Below, one piece after another: positions 7,941 to 16,502 of a stretch of DNA of 36,168 nt; the first letter of the stretch is position 1, and each line of letters starts with the position of its first letter. Under the pieces are notes generated by a model. It did not search any database, had not been told where the DNA came from, and saw only the letters and a program-made list of their open reading frames with translations. Source of the DNA: Prochlorococcus sp. AG-412-I05 (GTDB lineage Bacteria; Cyanobacteriota; Cyanobacteriia; PCC-6307; Cyanobiaceae); assembly GCA_003214855.1 (NCBI GenBank), contig QCLC01000018.1:1-36168 (forward strand), given 5' to 3'. A program made the position numbers and the translations under genes.

Positions 7941-9114
7941 TTAGTGATCCATATCACTGCCTGGACGATCGACACCCTGACGCAGCAGGGTCTGAATGAA
8001 TCGGTCTAAATCACCATTCATCACGGCTTGCACGTCTGTGGTTTCTTCTGCTGTGCGCAGGTCTTTCACCATTTGGTAGGGATGGAAGACATAGTTGCGG
8101 ATTTGATTGCCCCAGGCAGCTTCAACGATATCGCCGCGGATGTCAGCGATCTCGGCAGCACGCTGCTCCTGGGCGATCACCATCAGCTTGGCTTTCAGGA
8201 GAGCCAACGCCTTCTCTTTGTTTTGTAGTTGTGAGCGCTCTTGCGTACAGCGCACGGCTAATCCTGTTGGGATATGCAGAATGCGTACGGCTGTCTCCAC
8301 CTTGTTGACGTTTTGGCCACCGGCGCCCCCGGAGCGGCTGGTGGTGACTTCTAGATCTTTCTCGGGGATATCGAGCTCTACTTCCTGATCGATTTTTGGC
8401 ATGATCTCCACGCCTGCAAAGCTTGTTTGGCGCTTGCCATTGGCGTTAAAAGGAGAGATTCTCACCAAGCGGTGGGTGCCCTTTTCATTACGCAGGTAGC
8501 CGTAGGCATAGCGGCCTTCAATCTCTACCGTGGCGCTTTTAATTCCCGCCTCTTCCCCTTCGGAAAGCTCGTCTACGGTCACTTTCATGTCGTGATCCTC
8601 TGCCCAGCGGGTGTACATCCTGAGCAGCATCTGAGCCCAGTCTTGAGCATCTGTGCCACCAGCCCCAGCGTTAATTGAGAGCACGGCTCCTTCCTTGTCG
8701 TACTCGCCGCTAAGTAGTCTTTCGAGCTCCCAGCGATCAAGGCCTTGGCGCAGCTGTTTCAGCCCCGATTGGGCTTCGCTGAGCATCTCGTCGTCTGGCT
8801 CGAGGTCGTAGAGCTCTAAGGTTGCCTGGGCATCATTGACGGCACTACGCCAGAGCGTGATTTGCACCAGCTGGGCTTTGACTTCGTCCAGCTGACGCAT
8901 CTGCTTCTGGGCGTTTTGCTGGTCGTTCCAGAAATCTGGTTGAGCAGCGAGTTGCTCGAGATCTTGTTGGCGAGCGTTTAGAGCAGGGACGTCAAAGACA
9001 GTCCTGGGCTTGGCCCAGGCGGTCGGTGAGCTCAGAAAGATCGCGTTTGAAGTCGGTGAGGTCCAGCAACGTTGGTGCTTGAGTCCAGAGATCTGACGCT
9101 ATCAGCGGGGCCAT
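7941..9114 (-). CDS. prfB: Peptide chain release factor 2, expressed through a +1 frameshift
   Basis: RF2 ends translation at UGA and UAA codons. The gene is in two frames: frame 1 from ATG 9114 encodes about 40 residues ending [10 protein letters not shown] and stops at TGA 8994-8992; the remainder starts [15 protein letters not shown] at 8993 and runs to 7941. Joining CTT (8997-8995) to GAC (8993-8991) by skipping one T gives a product of about 390 residues. Key parts are present: the RF2-type anticodon-like SPF in [11 protein letters not shown] and the peptidyl-hydrolysis GGQ in [10 protein letters not shown]. The exact CTT TGA C context is the known autoregulatory site of bacterial prfB, so the internal stop is functional, not an error. 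The start is uncertain: family members often begin nearer [11 protein letters not shown]. It heads the operon running to 5297. Confidence 0.95.
8991..8997 (-). promoter_or_regulatory. Programmed +1 ribosomal frameshift site of prfB
   Basis: On the minus strand the bases read CTT TGA C. The ribosome pauses at the UGA when RF2 is scarce and slips forward one base into GAC. An AGGA sits 4 bases before CTT, a weak counterpart of the internal Shine-Dalgarno that stimulates the shift in E. coli. The frame before ([13 protein letters not shown]) and after ([10 protein letters not shown]) both match RF2, which confirms the junction. Confidence 0.92.
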
Positions 9115-9149
9115 CCTGCATAGGATCTCAGTGACGTGATCACAGTGCC

Positions 9150-9413
9150 ATGGCCAAGGTTGAGATCTATACCTGGCAGTCATGCCCATTCTGCCTGCGT
9201 GCCAAGGCTCTCTTGGATCGCAAAGGGGTGAGTTACCAGGAGCACGCCATCGATGGCGACCAAGAAGCCCGCGCAGCGATGGCGAGCCGGGCTGGGGGGC
9301 GTAACACGTTGCCCCAGATCTTTATCGATGATCTGAGCATTGGTGGCTGCGATGAGTTGCATGCCCTTGAGGGGGCTCAAAAACTTGATGGTTTGCTCCA
9401 AGGCAAGCTCTGA
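9150..9413 (+). CDS. grxC: Glutaredoxin (CPFC type)
   Basis: 87-residue dithiol glutaredoxin that reduces disulfides and glutathione mixed disulfides with glutathione as reductant. Seen: the beta strand VEIYTW, the active site CPFC at residues ~13-16, the cis-Pro segment TLPQIFID, and the glutathione-binding GGCDELHAL. Length is normal for bacterial GrxC. It ends 4 bases before gshB, forming a two-gene glutathione operon that makes functional sense. Its start is 35 bases from the divergent prfB start, so the promoters of both must be in or beside that gap. Confidence 0.94.
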   Translation: MAKVEIYTWQSCPFCLRAKALLDRKGVSYQEHAIDGDQEARAAMASRAGGRNTLPQIFIDDLSIGGCDELHALEGAQKLDGLLQGKL

Positions 9414-9417
9414 CGCC

Positions 9418-10344
9418 ATGCGACAGCTGTTCGTCTTGGATCCCCTGCAGTGCATTCAACCCGCCAAGGATTCCTCAGCTGCGTTGATGCAGGCGGCCCA
9501 ACGGGCATCGATTGAGGTTTGGGCTTGTACACCCGCTGATCTTCAGGCTCGTGGAGATCAGCTCTCTGCGATTGCCATTCCTGTGGTGCCTGAGCCTTGG
9601 ATTAGCACCGGTGAGCCCCGGAGCCTTCCTCTAACGGACTTCGCCTGCATTTGGATGCGTAAGGATCCCCCGGTCGATGAGGGCTATCTCTATGCCACCC
9701 ATTTGCTCGAGCTGGCAGAGCGGGCTGGTGTGTGCGTGCTCAATAGGCCAGCGGCGCTGCGGGCCTGGAATGAAAAGCTCGGTGCGCTGCGCTTCAACAG
9801 CCTGATGGCTCCCACGCTTGTGGCCAGTCGGGTCAGTGAGCTTGCGGCCTTTGCCCGTGAGCAAGACGAGGTGGTGCTCAAACCTTTAGGGGGTCGAGCT
9901 GGTCAGGGGCTGGTGCGAGTCGCTGGTGCCGCTCCCGGACTTGAGGCCCTTCTTGAGTTGGTCACGGATCAGGAGCAGCTACCGGTGATGGTTCAGCGAT
10001 TTTTGCCGGCTGTCATTGAAGGAGACAAGCGCATCCTGTTGGTGGATGGAGAGCCTCTTGGTGCAGTGAACCGTCGTCCTAAGGCTGGAGATTTTCGCAG
10101 CAACCTTGCCATGGGTGGTCGCCCTGAACCCACAGAGCTAGACAGTCGTGAATTGCAGATCTGTGCAGAATTGGCACCCGTTTTGAGAGAGCAGGGTTTG
10201 TTTTTTGTCGGAATTGATGTGATTGATGGACTGCTGAGTGAGATCAATGTCACCAGTCCCACTGGCATTCGTGAGGTTGAGCGCCTCAAGGGGGTTCCCC
10301 TGGCTGATCAAGTGATTGAGCGTTTGATTGTGCGCCTAGGTTGA
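9418..10344 (+). CDS. gshB: Glutathione synthetase
   Basis: 308 residues of the ATP-grasp superfamily; joins gamma-glutamylcysteine and glycine in the second step of glutathione synthesis. Typical segments: [16 protein letters not shown] at the N-terminus, [33 protein letters not shown], the grasp Lys and Gly loop [34 protein letters not shown], and the metal-binding [25 protein letters not shown] 9418 sits 4 bases after the glutaredoxin stop; an in-frame extension back to 9340 would lie inside grxC and is rejected. Its last ~13 codons are repeated at 11807-11848 beyond an inserted AT-rich segment (see repeat entries). Confidence 0.95.
   Translation: MRQLFVLDPLQCIQPAKDSSAALMQAAQRASIEVWACTPADLQARGDQLSAIAIPVVPEPWISTGEPRSLPLTDFACIWMRKDPPVDEGYLYATHLLELAERAGVCVLNRPAALRAWNEKLGALRFNSLMAPTLVASRVSELAAFAREQDEVVLKPLGGRAGQGLVRVAGAAPGLEALLELVTDQEQLPVMVQRFLPAVIEGDKRILLVDGEPLGAVNRRPKAGDFRSNLAMGGRPEPTELDSRELQICAELAPVLREQGLFFVGIDVIDGLLSEINVTSPTGIREVERLKGVPLADQVIERLIVRLG
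10306..10326 (+). repeat. gshB 3' end, left copy of a direct repeat
   Basis: These 21 bases are identical to 11810-11830. The following 18 bases to the stop (TGA 10342-10344) align with 11831-11848 at the same length but with several changes. In both copies the plus strand reads DQVIERL...LG-stop, the C-terminus of glutathione synthetase. Confidence 0.85.
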
Positions 10345-10599
10345 AGTATTTTCGGTAGCCTTCTTGATAAACATTGCTGAATTATTTCTAAGAAATCTAT
10401 TGTTTAATGGCTCAGATGGAAGATTGATTGGTCTGGCCGAGCAAGAGCTTTTAAGAGGTAAAAAGATGCTTCTTGTTTGTTGCATTAAGTTCCTTCCTCT
10501 GCCGAGGCTCTTGCTATTTGCCAATAAATGTGTATCTACTGTTGTCTAACAACAGCAAGCAATTATTCTTTTGCAAGAAGCAAGCTTAGAAGCATTGCA
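10345..10599. other. AT-rich leader of the inserted segment
   Basis: 255 bases between gshB and the likely start of the methyltransferase gene. A 61-codon frame starting at TTG 10364 crosses it but has no ribosome-binding site, no recognisable domain and overlaps the next gene's possible start, so I do not call it. Composition changes from GC-rich to AT-rich right after the gshB stop. Confidence 0.4.
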
Positions 10600-11448
10600 A
10601 TGAAAGGTTATTCCCTTTTGAATTGTCGTCATGGGACTTTCTTATTGCAAGACAATGACCTGATAAGTACCGTCGTCAGAGCATATGGCGAATGGGCAGA
10701 AAACTCTTTTAGGCTAATAAACCATTTCCTTCCTGTGAACGGCGTAGCCGTTGATGTTGGTGCCAATGTTGGAACACTTTCAATTCCAATGTCAAAATCT
10801 GTTGGAGAGAAGGGTCGGGTTTATGCATATGAGGCTCAGGCTCAGGTGTTTTATAATTTATGCGCTAATATCTTGATTAATGATGCATATAATGTGACTG
10901 CAAAAGAGCTGTTAATTGGTGATACGGTTAGAAGTGTAAAAGCCCCTTTTTTTGTTAAGGCAGCAGGGAGCGTGCGTCGCAACTTTGGCGGCCAGAGTTT
11001 TATGCCATTTCTTGATCTGGAAGAGACATATGGTTTTGATAACATACAGATGTCAACTCTGGATGAACAATTAAAGGATGAGGCCCGCATTGATTTGATT
11101 AAGATTGATGTCGAAGGGGCAGAATGTATTGTGCTCATTGGGGCTATTGGCCTTCTGAAAAGTCTTAGGCCTGTGCTTTATATTGAATGCGGAAGTGAGG
11201 CGCTTTACGAGAAGGTCAGGCCGGTTTTGGCTGACTGTCAATATGATATTTATTGGCATGCTGCAAGACATTTTTATGAGAAGAATTTTTTTCACATGGC
11301 TAACATAACTGGCAATCAAGGAGATATGAATATTTTATGTTTGCCAGCTGAGAAGCCTTTCCCTCAAGATGGTCTTGATGAGTTTTGCTTGTCAAAGTGT
11401 GGCAATTGGGGCGACCTGGATAAATTATTTCCTGATTTTCAGTATTAA
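10600..11448 (+). CDS. FkbM-family SAM-dependent methyltransferase
   Basis: 282 residues from ATG 10600 (an ATG at 10528 in the same frame would add 24 residues of low-quality sequence). The SAM-binding loop AVDVGANVGTLSIP, the acidic strand end VYAYEAQAQVFYNL and the FkbM hallmark LIKIDVEGAE are present. Family members O-methylate sugars, polyketides or surface glycans; the acceptor here cannot be told. The gene is strikingly AT-rich compared with gshB and menF on either side and lies alone inside a segment bounded by a duplicated gshB end, so it was probably acquired by transfer. Surface polysaccharide modification, for instance to change phage or grazer recognition, is a reasonable guess but only a guess. 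Confidence 0.85.
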   Translation: MKGYSLLNCRHGTFLLQDNDLISTVVRAYGEWAENSFRLINHFLPVNGVAVDVGANVGTLSIPMSKSVGEKGRVYAYEAQAQVFYNLCANILINDAYNVTAKELLIGDTVRSVKAPFFVKAAGSVRRNFGGQSFMPFLDLEETYGFDNIQMSTLDEQLKDEARIDLIKIDVEGAECIVLIGAIGLLKSLRPVLYIECGSEALYEKVRPVLADCQYDIYWHAARHFYEKNFFHMANITGNQGDMNILCLPAEKPFPQDGLDEFCLSKCGNWGDLDKLFPDFQY

Positions 11449-11809
11449 ATTCTTTCGATTCGCTAGGCTTGATATGCGTAGATGTTGAGGTAGATTTGTT
11501 TGTACTCGCTTTTGAGGTATTAAGAGCTTTTGTTCGGATTAGCCTGAGCTTTTAAGATGGTTAAGGCAATTAGATGGGTGGACTAGCTCAATGTGTTTGT
11601 TCGCAGAGCTTAGGCTTAAACGAGAATGATGATGTTGACTTGTGAGAGTTTTCTTGGATTCTTTGACTCGGTTTGATTGCCTTTTGGAGAACACGCCATA
11701 TTTACTATGGCTATAAATTATTTTGTGAATGGTAATACTGATATCGATTGATTAATGAGTGTTGACTTTCAATAAGATACTGCTTGCTTTCTGATTGTGC
11801 AATTTACTT
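11449..11809. other. AT-rich gap, right part of the inserted segment
   Basis: About 360 bases with frequent stops in all frames. No tRNA, transposase fragment, inverted repeat or convincing small gene is visible. It ends exactly where the second copy of the gshB 3' end begins. Confidence 0.6.
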
Positions 11810-11830
11810 GATCAAGTGATTGAGCGTTTG
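11810..11830 (+). repeat. gshB 3' end, right copy of a direct repeat
   Basis: Identical to 10306-10326. The copy extends with lower identity to 11848 and preserves the last ~13 codons of gshB, ending in a stop at 11846-11848, but detached from the gene. On the minus strand the same bases encode the final residues (LTSKRSIT) and the TGA stop of menF, so menF now ends inside this copy. Confidence 0.85.
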
Positions 11831-13233
11831 CTGGTCAGTCTTGGTTGATCCTTGGTATCCAGATCGAGTTGGTCGGCCAGTACAGACAGCTTCATGCCAA
11901 CTTCTTGTAATTCGCGTTCGACCACAGACCCTCGGACCAAACCAGCTCCAGCGGTGAGATCAAGCACTGAACCTCTGGCGTGGCCACAACGGATGGCCAC
12001 GCGCAGTTCCGTGTCGCCTTGGCTGTCGATCCAGCCAATCGGCGCTGCATAGCTGCCACGTTCAAAAGGTTCCAATGTGCGCAGCCAGGCCATCGCCTCC
12101 CGGCAAGGCAGACCCGCTACCGCCGGTGTTGGATGAAGAATTTTGGCCAGATTGAGGGATGTTTGACCCATGGCATTGGCTGTAATCGGTGTATGCAGAT
12201 GCACCAGTTGGCCATGTCGAGCGAGCTGGGGGTTCCGTGGTCGCCTTGGGGCCAGTCCTTGATTGAACAATTGACTGGTAATTGAGGCAACGACAAGTTC
12301 ATGCTCGCGACGGTCCTTTTCCGAGCGGAGTAGGCCCTGTCCATCGTCATTACGATCAGCAGTGCCGGCCAGAGCGTCGGTGCGTAGCTGACCCCCTTGC
12401 AGGCTGAGTAGACGTTCAGGCGAAGCTCCAAAGAAGGCATCCTCGTGGGTTCTTCGCCATAAAAAGCGGCAGCTACCTGATTGTTGTTGACGTAGCTTGA
12501 CCAGTACTGGCAGCGGGTTTAAGGGTGCTTGGAGCTGAATGGATTGGCGCACAGCCAGCACCAATTTGTTGAGCTCACCGCTGCTCACTAAATCCAGTCC
12601 GCGTTTGAGAGCTGGTCTGTAACACTCCTGCCAGGGCTGGAGTTCCGTGGTACCGCGGACGCTGCTGGGCCAGAAATCTTTTGAATTGTGATTGGGCTCG
12701 AGCAGGTTTTCCGCCATCAGCCAAAGCTGTTCTGCTAGGTCCCGCGCTTCTGCTTGCTGGGTGATCACGCCATTGAGACGCAGCCAACCGTGTCGACCTT
12801 GGCGGCTGAGTTGCCAGCGCGGCAGTACCGCTTGAACTGCACTGGTGTGGATCTGGCTGCGTTGTCGTTCTGCAGGATGGTCGAAAAAGGAAAAGGCCAG
12901 CAGGATTTTGGCTCGAGCCTGGGCAGGGGCGTTGGGCGTCGCGTCTGTGAGGCGTGCCAGGGTTGTATCGCTGAATCGTTGGGCCAGCTCAAAGCGTCTG
13001 GGGCCGGCAAGATCAAGGCTTTGGCACTGACCAGCTGCTGCAAAGCAAAGGCCGGGGGCACTATCCCAGAGAAACTGGAAGGGATGCTCATCGGCCAGCA
13101 AGGGCAGGTGGTAAAGCGGGTCAACCTCGTCGAGAGGCAGGGCCAGGCTGAGGACACCTTCATCGCCCTTGCGTTCGCACCAGCCCCGGGATGCGGCAGT
13201 TAAAAGATTGCTGAAACTACGGTCAGCTGTCAT
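11812..13233 (-). CDS. menF: Isochorismate synthase (menaquinone/phylloquinone type)
   Basis: 473 residues from ATG 13233. Converts chorismate to isochorismate, the entry step to phylloquinone, the secondary electron acceptor of photosystem I. The chorismate-binding domain fills the C-terminal half: KLVLAVRQSIQL, FFGASPERLLSLQGGQLRTDALAGT, the general-base region HPTPAVAGLPCREAM, FERGSYAAPIGW and AGAGLVRGSVVERELQEV with the Mg-binding acidic residues. An alternative start at 13329 would overlap the divergent menA and adds unconserved-looking residues. Transcribed away from menA-menC-menE. Its last codons lie in the duplicated gshB segment, so before the insertion menF and gshB overlapped tail to tail. 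Confidence 0.92.
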   Translation of the reverse strand: MTADRSFSNLLTAASRGWCERKGDEGVLSLALPLDEVDPLYHLPLLADEHPFQFLWDSAPGLCFAAAGQCQSLDLAGPRRFELAQRFSDTTLARLTDATPNAPAQARAKILLAFSFFDHPAERQRSQIHTSAVQAVLPRWQLSRQGRHGWLRLNGVITQQAEARDLAEQLWLMAENLLEPNHNSKDFWPSSVRGTTELQPWQECYRPALKRGLDLVSSGELNKLVLAVRQSIQLQAPLNPLPVLVKLRQQQSGSCRFLWRRTHEDAFFGASPERLLSLQGGQLRTDALAGTADRNDDGQGLLRSEKDRREHELVVASITSQLFNQGLAPRRPRNPQLARHGQLVHLHTPITANAMGQTSLNLAKILHPTPAVAGLPCREAMAWLRTLEPFERGSYAAPIGWIDSQGDTELRVAIRCGHARGSVLDLTAGAGLVRGSVVERELQEVGMKLSVLADQLDLDTKDQPRLTSKRSIT

Positions 13234-13304
13234 CCGGGATCGGAGTTGAGCGCGGGTCCTGCTCAAATGTATGGGCCTTTCCCTGGTTTCCAGGCTTCTT
13301 TCCC

Positions 13305-14279
13305 ATGCCAGACCAGCAGGATGTTGCATCCCTTTACGCCAAGGCCTCCACGAGGCGAGCTCTTTGGAAAGCCGCGATCAAGTGGCCGATGTACTCCGTG
13401 GCAGTGATGCCGGCGTTGCTGGCAGCAGGTTGGCGGGTGGGGGCCGGCGAAGCAGTGCGTCTTGATCAATTGCTTGGCTTTTTGGTTGCGGCTGTGTTGC
13501 TTTTGCTTTGGGAAAACCTCAGCAACGACCTCTTTGATGCAGATACCGGCGTGGATAGCTTCACCAAGTTGCATTCGGTGGTTGCGCTGCTGGGTCAGCG
13601 GAGGCCTGTGCGTCGCTTTGCCCACTTAGCGCTCGTGTTGGGTTTGTTGTTGATGTTGCTGTTGGCTTTGCGCAGCAGTGCTGCTGTGCTCTTTTTGGTG
13701 TTGGTGAGTTGTGGTTTGGGTTACCTCTACCAGGGGCCGCCCTTTCGTTGGGGCTACATAGGTCTTGGTGAGCCGCTGTGTTGGTTGGCTTTTGGCCCTT
13801 TCGCGACTGCCGCTGCCTTGTTGGCGTTGGCACCGCTCAACGGTGAAGGATTAGCTATTCCATGGACAACGGCGTTCACCTTGGGGAGTGGTCCGGCCTT
13901 AGCGACAACCTTGGTGCTCTTTTGCTCTCATTTTCATCAAGTCGTTGAGGATGCGGCTTTTGGCAAACGGTCGCCGGTGGTGCGCTTGGGCACAGCTCGT
14001 GCGGCGGCTTTGGTGCCCTGGATTGTTTCGCTTGTGTTTGCTCTGGAGTGGATCCCTGTGCTGCAGGGAGATTGGCCGCTGACAGCTCTGCTTGGCGGCC
14101 TGGGATTGCCTGCAGGAGCAGCGCTGATCCGTTTGCTTCGCCATCACCATGATCAGCCAGAGAAGATTCGTGGCAGCAAGTTTTTGGCCTTGCGCTTCCA
14201 GGCGTTCAATGGCTTGGGGTTGAGTTTGGGCCTAGCACTAGCGCCTTGTTTTGGTTTTGCGATGTCTAGCGCAGGTTGA
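13305..14279 (+). CDS. menA: 1,4-dihydroxy-2-naphthoate phytyltransferase
   Basis: 324-residue integral membrane prenyltransferase of the UbiA superfamily. It attaches a phytyl chain to dihydroxynaphthoate, making the direct precursor of phylloquinone in the thylakoid or plasma membrane. The first Asp-rich motif reads NLSNDLFDADTGVDS (residues ~65-80) and the second lies around HFHQVVEDAAFGKRSP (residues ~205-220); about eight hydrophobic helices are visible. The start at ATG 13305 is about 70 bases from the likely menF start on the other strand, leaving a short divergent promoter region. It is followed by menC after 4 bases. Confidence 0.94.
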   Translation: MPDQQDVASLYAKASTRRALWKAAIKWPMYSVAVMPALLAAGWRVGAGEAVRLDQLLGFLVAAVLLLLWENLSNDLFDADTGVDSFTKLHSVVALLGQRRPVRRFAHLALVLGLLLMLLLALRSSAAVLFLVLVSCGLGYLYQGPPFRWGYIGLGEPLCWLAFGPFATAAALLALAPLNGEGLAIPWTTAFTLGSGPALATTLVLFCSHFHQVVEDAAFGKRSPVVRLGTARAAALVPWIVSLVFALEWIPVLQGDWPLTALLGGLGLPAGAALIRLLRHHHDQPEKIRGSKFLALRFQAFNGLGLSLGLALAPCFGFAMSSAG

Positions 14280-14283
14280 GTGG

Positions 14284-15252
14284 ATGGCTCTCAAGTTTCA
14301 GTGCAAACCATTTTCATTTCGTTTGAGCCGGGTGTTGCAGACGGCTCAGGGGGTTCTTGAAGAACGTCAGGGTTGGTTGCTGAGATTGGAGGATTGCGCG
14401 GGTCGTTGTGGTTGGGGGGAGGTGGCTCCGATGGATGCGGCTGGTTTACAGGCCTGCGGCGATTGTTTGGTCAAGCTGCGCTTGGCACCAACGCGTTTGG
14501 AGTTGGAGGAAGGAATGGCGTTTTGGCCTGCGCCCTTGGCTTTTGGCGTGGGTGCAGCTCTGGCGGAATTGGATGGCCTCGTGGGGTCTGTAGCAACAGG
14601 CGGTTGGCTTGCGGCGCCTGCCTCGGCTGTGTTGTTGCCGGCAGGTGAGGCTCTTTTGAATGCGTTGGATTCCATGCTTGAGCTGGATCCTTCAGCAGCT
14701 GATCCCTTCACTGTGAAGTGGAAGGTGGCCGTCGCTCCAGATGCACTGGAGCGGCACCTCTTGTTGCAATTGTTGGAGCGGCTGCCAGCTCATGCGCGCT
14801 TCAGGCTTGATGGCAATGGCGGTTGGGATCGCAGTGTGGTGAGCTGGTGGGTGGAGCGATGTCTGCAGGATCCGAGGCTGGAATGGTTGGAACAACCTTT
14901 GCCAGCTAGTGATCTTGAGGGGTTAAGAGCTTTGGCTCAACAGGTTCCTGTGGCTCTTGATGAGTCGCTTGTGCGTGAGCCATCACTGCGAGAGTCATGG
15001 TCAGGCTGGCAGGTGCGGCGTCCGCTCTTAGACGGTGATCCAAGACCTCTGCTGAGGGGGCTGCAGAAGGGTGTGGGCTACCGGATGTTGAGCACGGCCT
15101 TTGAAACCGGCATTGGTCGGCGTTGGCTCCACCATCTCGCTGCTTTGCAGCATCAGGGCCCTACACCAGTGGCTCCTGGCTTGGCCCCGGGTTGGTGCCC
15201 TGATGGACCTTTATTTAGCGCTGATCCCGAAGTGGTCTGGGCGGCGGCATGA
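14284..15252 (+). CDS. menC: o-Succinylbenzoate synthase
   Basis: 322-residue member of the enolase superfamily that dehydrates SHCHC to o-succinylbenzoate in phylloquinone synthesis. The catalytic KxK is seen as FTVKWKVAV (residues ~140-147), the three metal ligands in RLDGNGGW, EWLEQPLP and ALDESL, and the second catalytic Lys in GLQKGVGYRMLSTAFETGIG. ATG 14284 lies 4 bases after the menA stop. The N-terminal capping domain begins at FSFRLSRVLQTAQG. The stop overlaps the menE start (ATGA), so translational coupling is likely. Confidence 0.93.
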   Translation: MALKFQCKPFSFRLSRVLQTAQGVLEERQGWLLRLEDCAGRCGWGEVAPMDAAGLQACGDCLVKLRLAPTRLELEEGMAFWPAPLAFGVGAALAELDGLVGSVATGGWLAAPASAVLLPAGEALLNALDSMLELDPSAADPFTVKWKVAVAPDALERHLLLQLLERLPAHARFRLDGNGGWDRSVVSWWVERCLQDPRLEWLEQPLPASDLEGLRALAQQVPVALDESLVREPSLRESWSGWQVRRPLLDGDPRPLLRGLQKGVGYRMLSTAFETGIGRRWLHHLAALQHQGPTPVAPGLAPGWCPDGPLFSADPEVVWAAA

Positions 15253-16502
15253 GGGAGTTGGTTGCCCTGCGTTGCAATCCCGCTCAGGCTGAGCAAAGGG
15301 CCTTGCAGCTCGCTCAGGCCTTGGAGCAAGGGGCTTGGGTGCAGCTGCTGCCGCCCGTTGGACCTAGCGGTTTGATCCCTAGGGCTCTGTTGCCTGATGG
15401 TCCTGGTGTGGTGGTCGCAAGTGGAGGGACCTCCGGCGGACAGCAGCACTGTTTGCAGCCTTGTAGCCATCTCGACTTATCTGCTTCGGCGACAGGTCAA
15501 TGGCTCCAGCAGCAGGGTTACAACCTGCAGCAATGCATGTTGCTCAATCCTTTGCCGTTGCATCACGTAAGTGGCTTGATGCCTTGGTGGCGGAGTCGTT
15601 GTTGGCGTGTTGGGCATGCATGGCTACAGCCTGGCTTGATGAGGGATCCAGACGCTTTAGAGCAGTTTTGTGGGGCGTTGCCGGGATGGGGAGAGCAGCC
15701 TGTCTTGATCTCTTTGGTGCCCACACAACTGCAGCGGTTGTTGACGCATAACGCTGGTGTGCGTGTGTTGAAAGCTTGTGCTGTGATTTGGGTTGGTGGA
15801 GCAGTGCTATCGCCAGCGTTGATGAAAGCGGCACGAGCTGAAGGCTTGCGCTTGGCGCCCTGCTATGGATCGACTGAGACGGCGGCGATGGTGACAGCGC
15901 TCGCTCCTGAGGATTTCCTGGCGGGTGCGACGGGCTGTGGATCACCGCTTGATGATGTGCAGCTGCAGTTGACGCAAGCAGGCGCGTTGCAAGTGCGAAC
16001 AGCGCGGTTGGCGTTAGCGCGCTGGTTGGGTGAGGGGTTGGAGGATGTTCGCGATCAGCAAGGCTGGTGGACCTCTGGAGATGCTGGTTGTTTGACAACT
16101 GAGAGCAACCAGCTTCGGCTCCATATCGATGGCCGCTTGGATGGAGCGATTCACTCTGGTGGTGAAACGGTGCTCCCTGAACAGTTGGAGTGCCGTTTAC
16201 AAGCGGCCGCGGTTGGCTTGCCTCTTGAGGCTGTGTTGCTGCTTGCTGTTGAAGACAAGGAATGGGGTCAACGCTTGGTGGCGCTTGTGCGTCCTGCTGC
16301 TGGGGCGAATGGAGAGGATTTGATCAAACAACTATGCGATCTCTGTGCTACTTGGCCTCCCGCTGATCGGCCGATGCATTGGCGGCTTTGTCCAATGCTT
16401 GCTCCGATGGCGAATGGAAAATGGCAACGGGGCCATTGGCAGCAATGGTTGCGGTTGCTAGAAGAGAAAGTACAGAGTTTTGACGATGGCAAGTCTTTCT
16501 GA
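15249..16502 (+). CDS. menE: o-Succinylbenzoate-CoA ligase
   Basis: 417-residue acyl-adenylating enzyme that activates o-succinylbenzoate to its CoA thioester. Core motifs of the ANL superfamily are present: the phosphate loop VVASGGTSGGQQH (a GC-rich variant of the usual SGTTG-x-K, without the Lys at the expected place), the adenine-binding YGSTETAAMVT, the WWTSGDAGCL region, and a C-terminal segment with the catalytic Lys in MANGKWQRG. Shorter than typical MenE of heterotrophs but normal for picocyanobacteria as far as I can judge. Start ATG 15249 overlaps menC by 4 bases; the end overlaps the TM2 gene. Confidence 0.92.
   Translation: MRELVALRCNPAQAEQRALQLAQALEQGAWVQLLPPVGPSGLIPRALLPDGPGVVVASGGTSGGQQHCLQPCSHLDLSASATGQWLQQQGYNLQQCMLLNPLPLHHVSGLMPWWRSRCWRVGHAWLQPGLMRDPDALEQFCGALPGWGEQPVLISLVPTQLQRLLTHNAGVRVLKACAVIWVGGAVLSPALMKAARAEGLRLAPCYGSTETAAMVTALAPEDFLAGATGCGSPLDDVQLQLTQAGALQVRTARLALARWLGEGLEDVRDQQGWWTSGDAGCLTTESNQLRLHIDGRLDGAIHSGGETVLPEQLECRLQAAAVGLPLEAVLLLAVEDKEWGQRLVALVRPAAGANGEDLIKQLCDLCATWPPADRPMHWRLCPMLAPMANGKWQRGHWQQWLRLLEEKVQSFDDGKSF

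Noticed and set aside
8992-9189. Separate small gene upstream of prfB
   Set aside because: Its end ([20 protein letters not shown]) is the N-terminus of RF2 joined by the CTT TGA C frameshift, so it is part of prfB.
9340-9417. Longer N-terminus for gshB
   Set aside because: Those codons lie inside the glutaredoxin gene in another frame, and glutathione synthetases begin near FVLDPLQ.
10364-10549. 61-codon frame starting at TTG before the methyltransferase
   Set aside because: No ribosome-binding site or recognisable domain, overlaps the next gene's possible start, and sits in AT-rich sequence where chance frames are harder to judge but unsupported.
15544-16098. 184-codon minus-strand open frame opposite menE
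   Set aside because: Antisense to well-supported menE, low complexity (Ser/Ala/His/Pro-rich), no domain.
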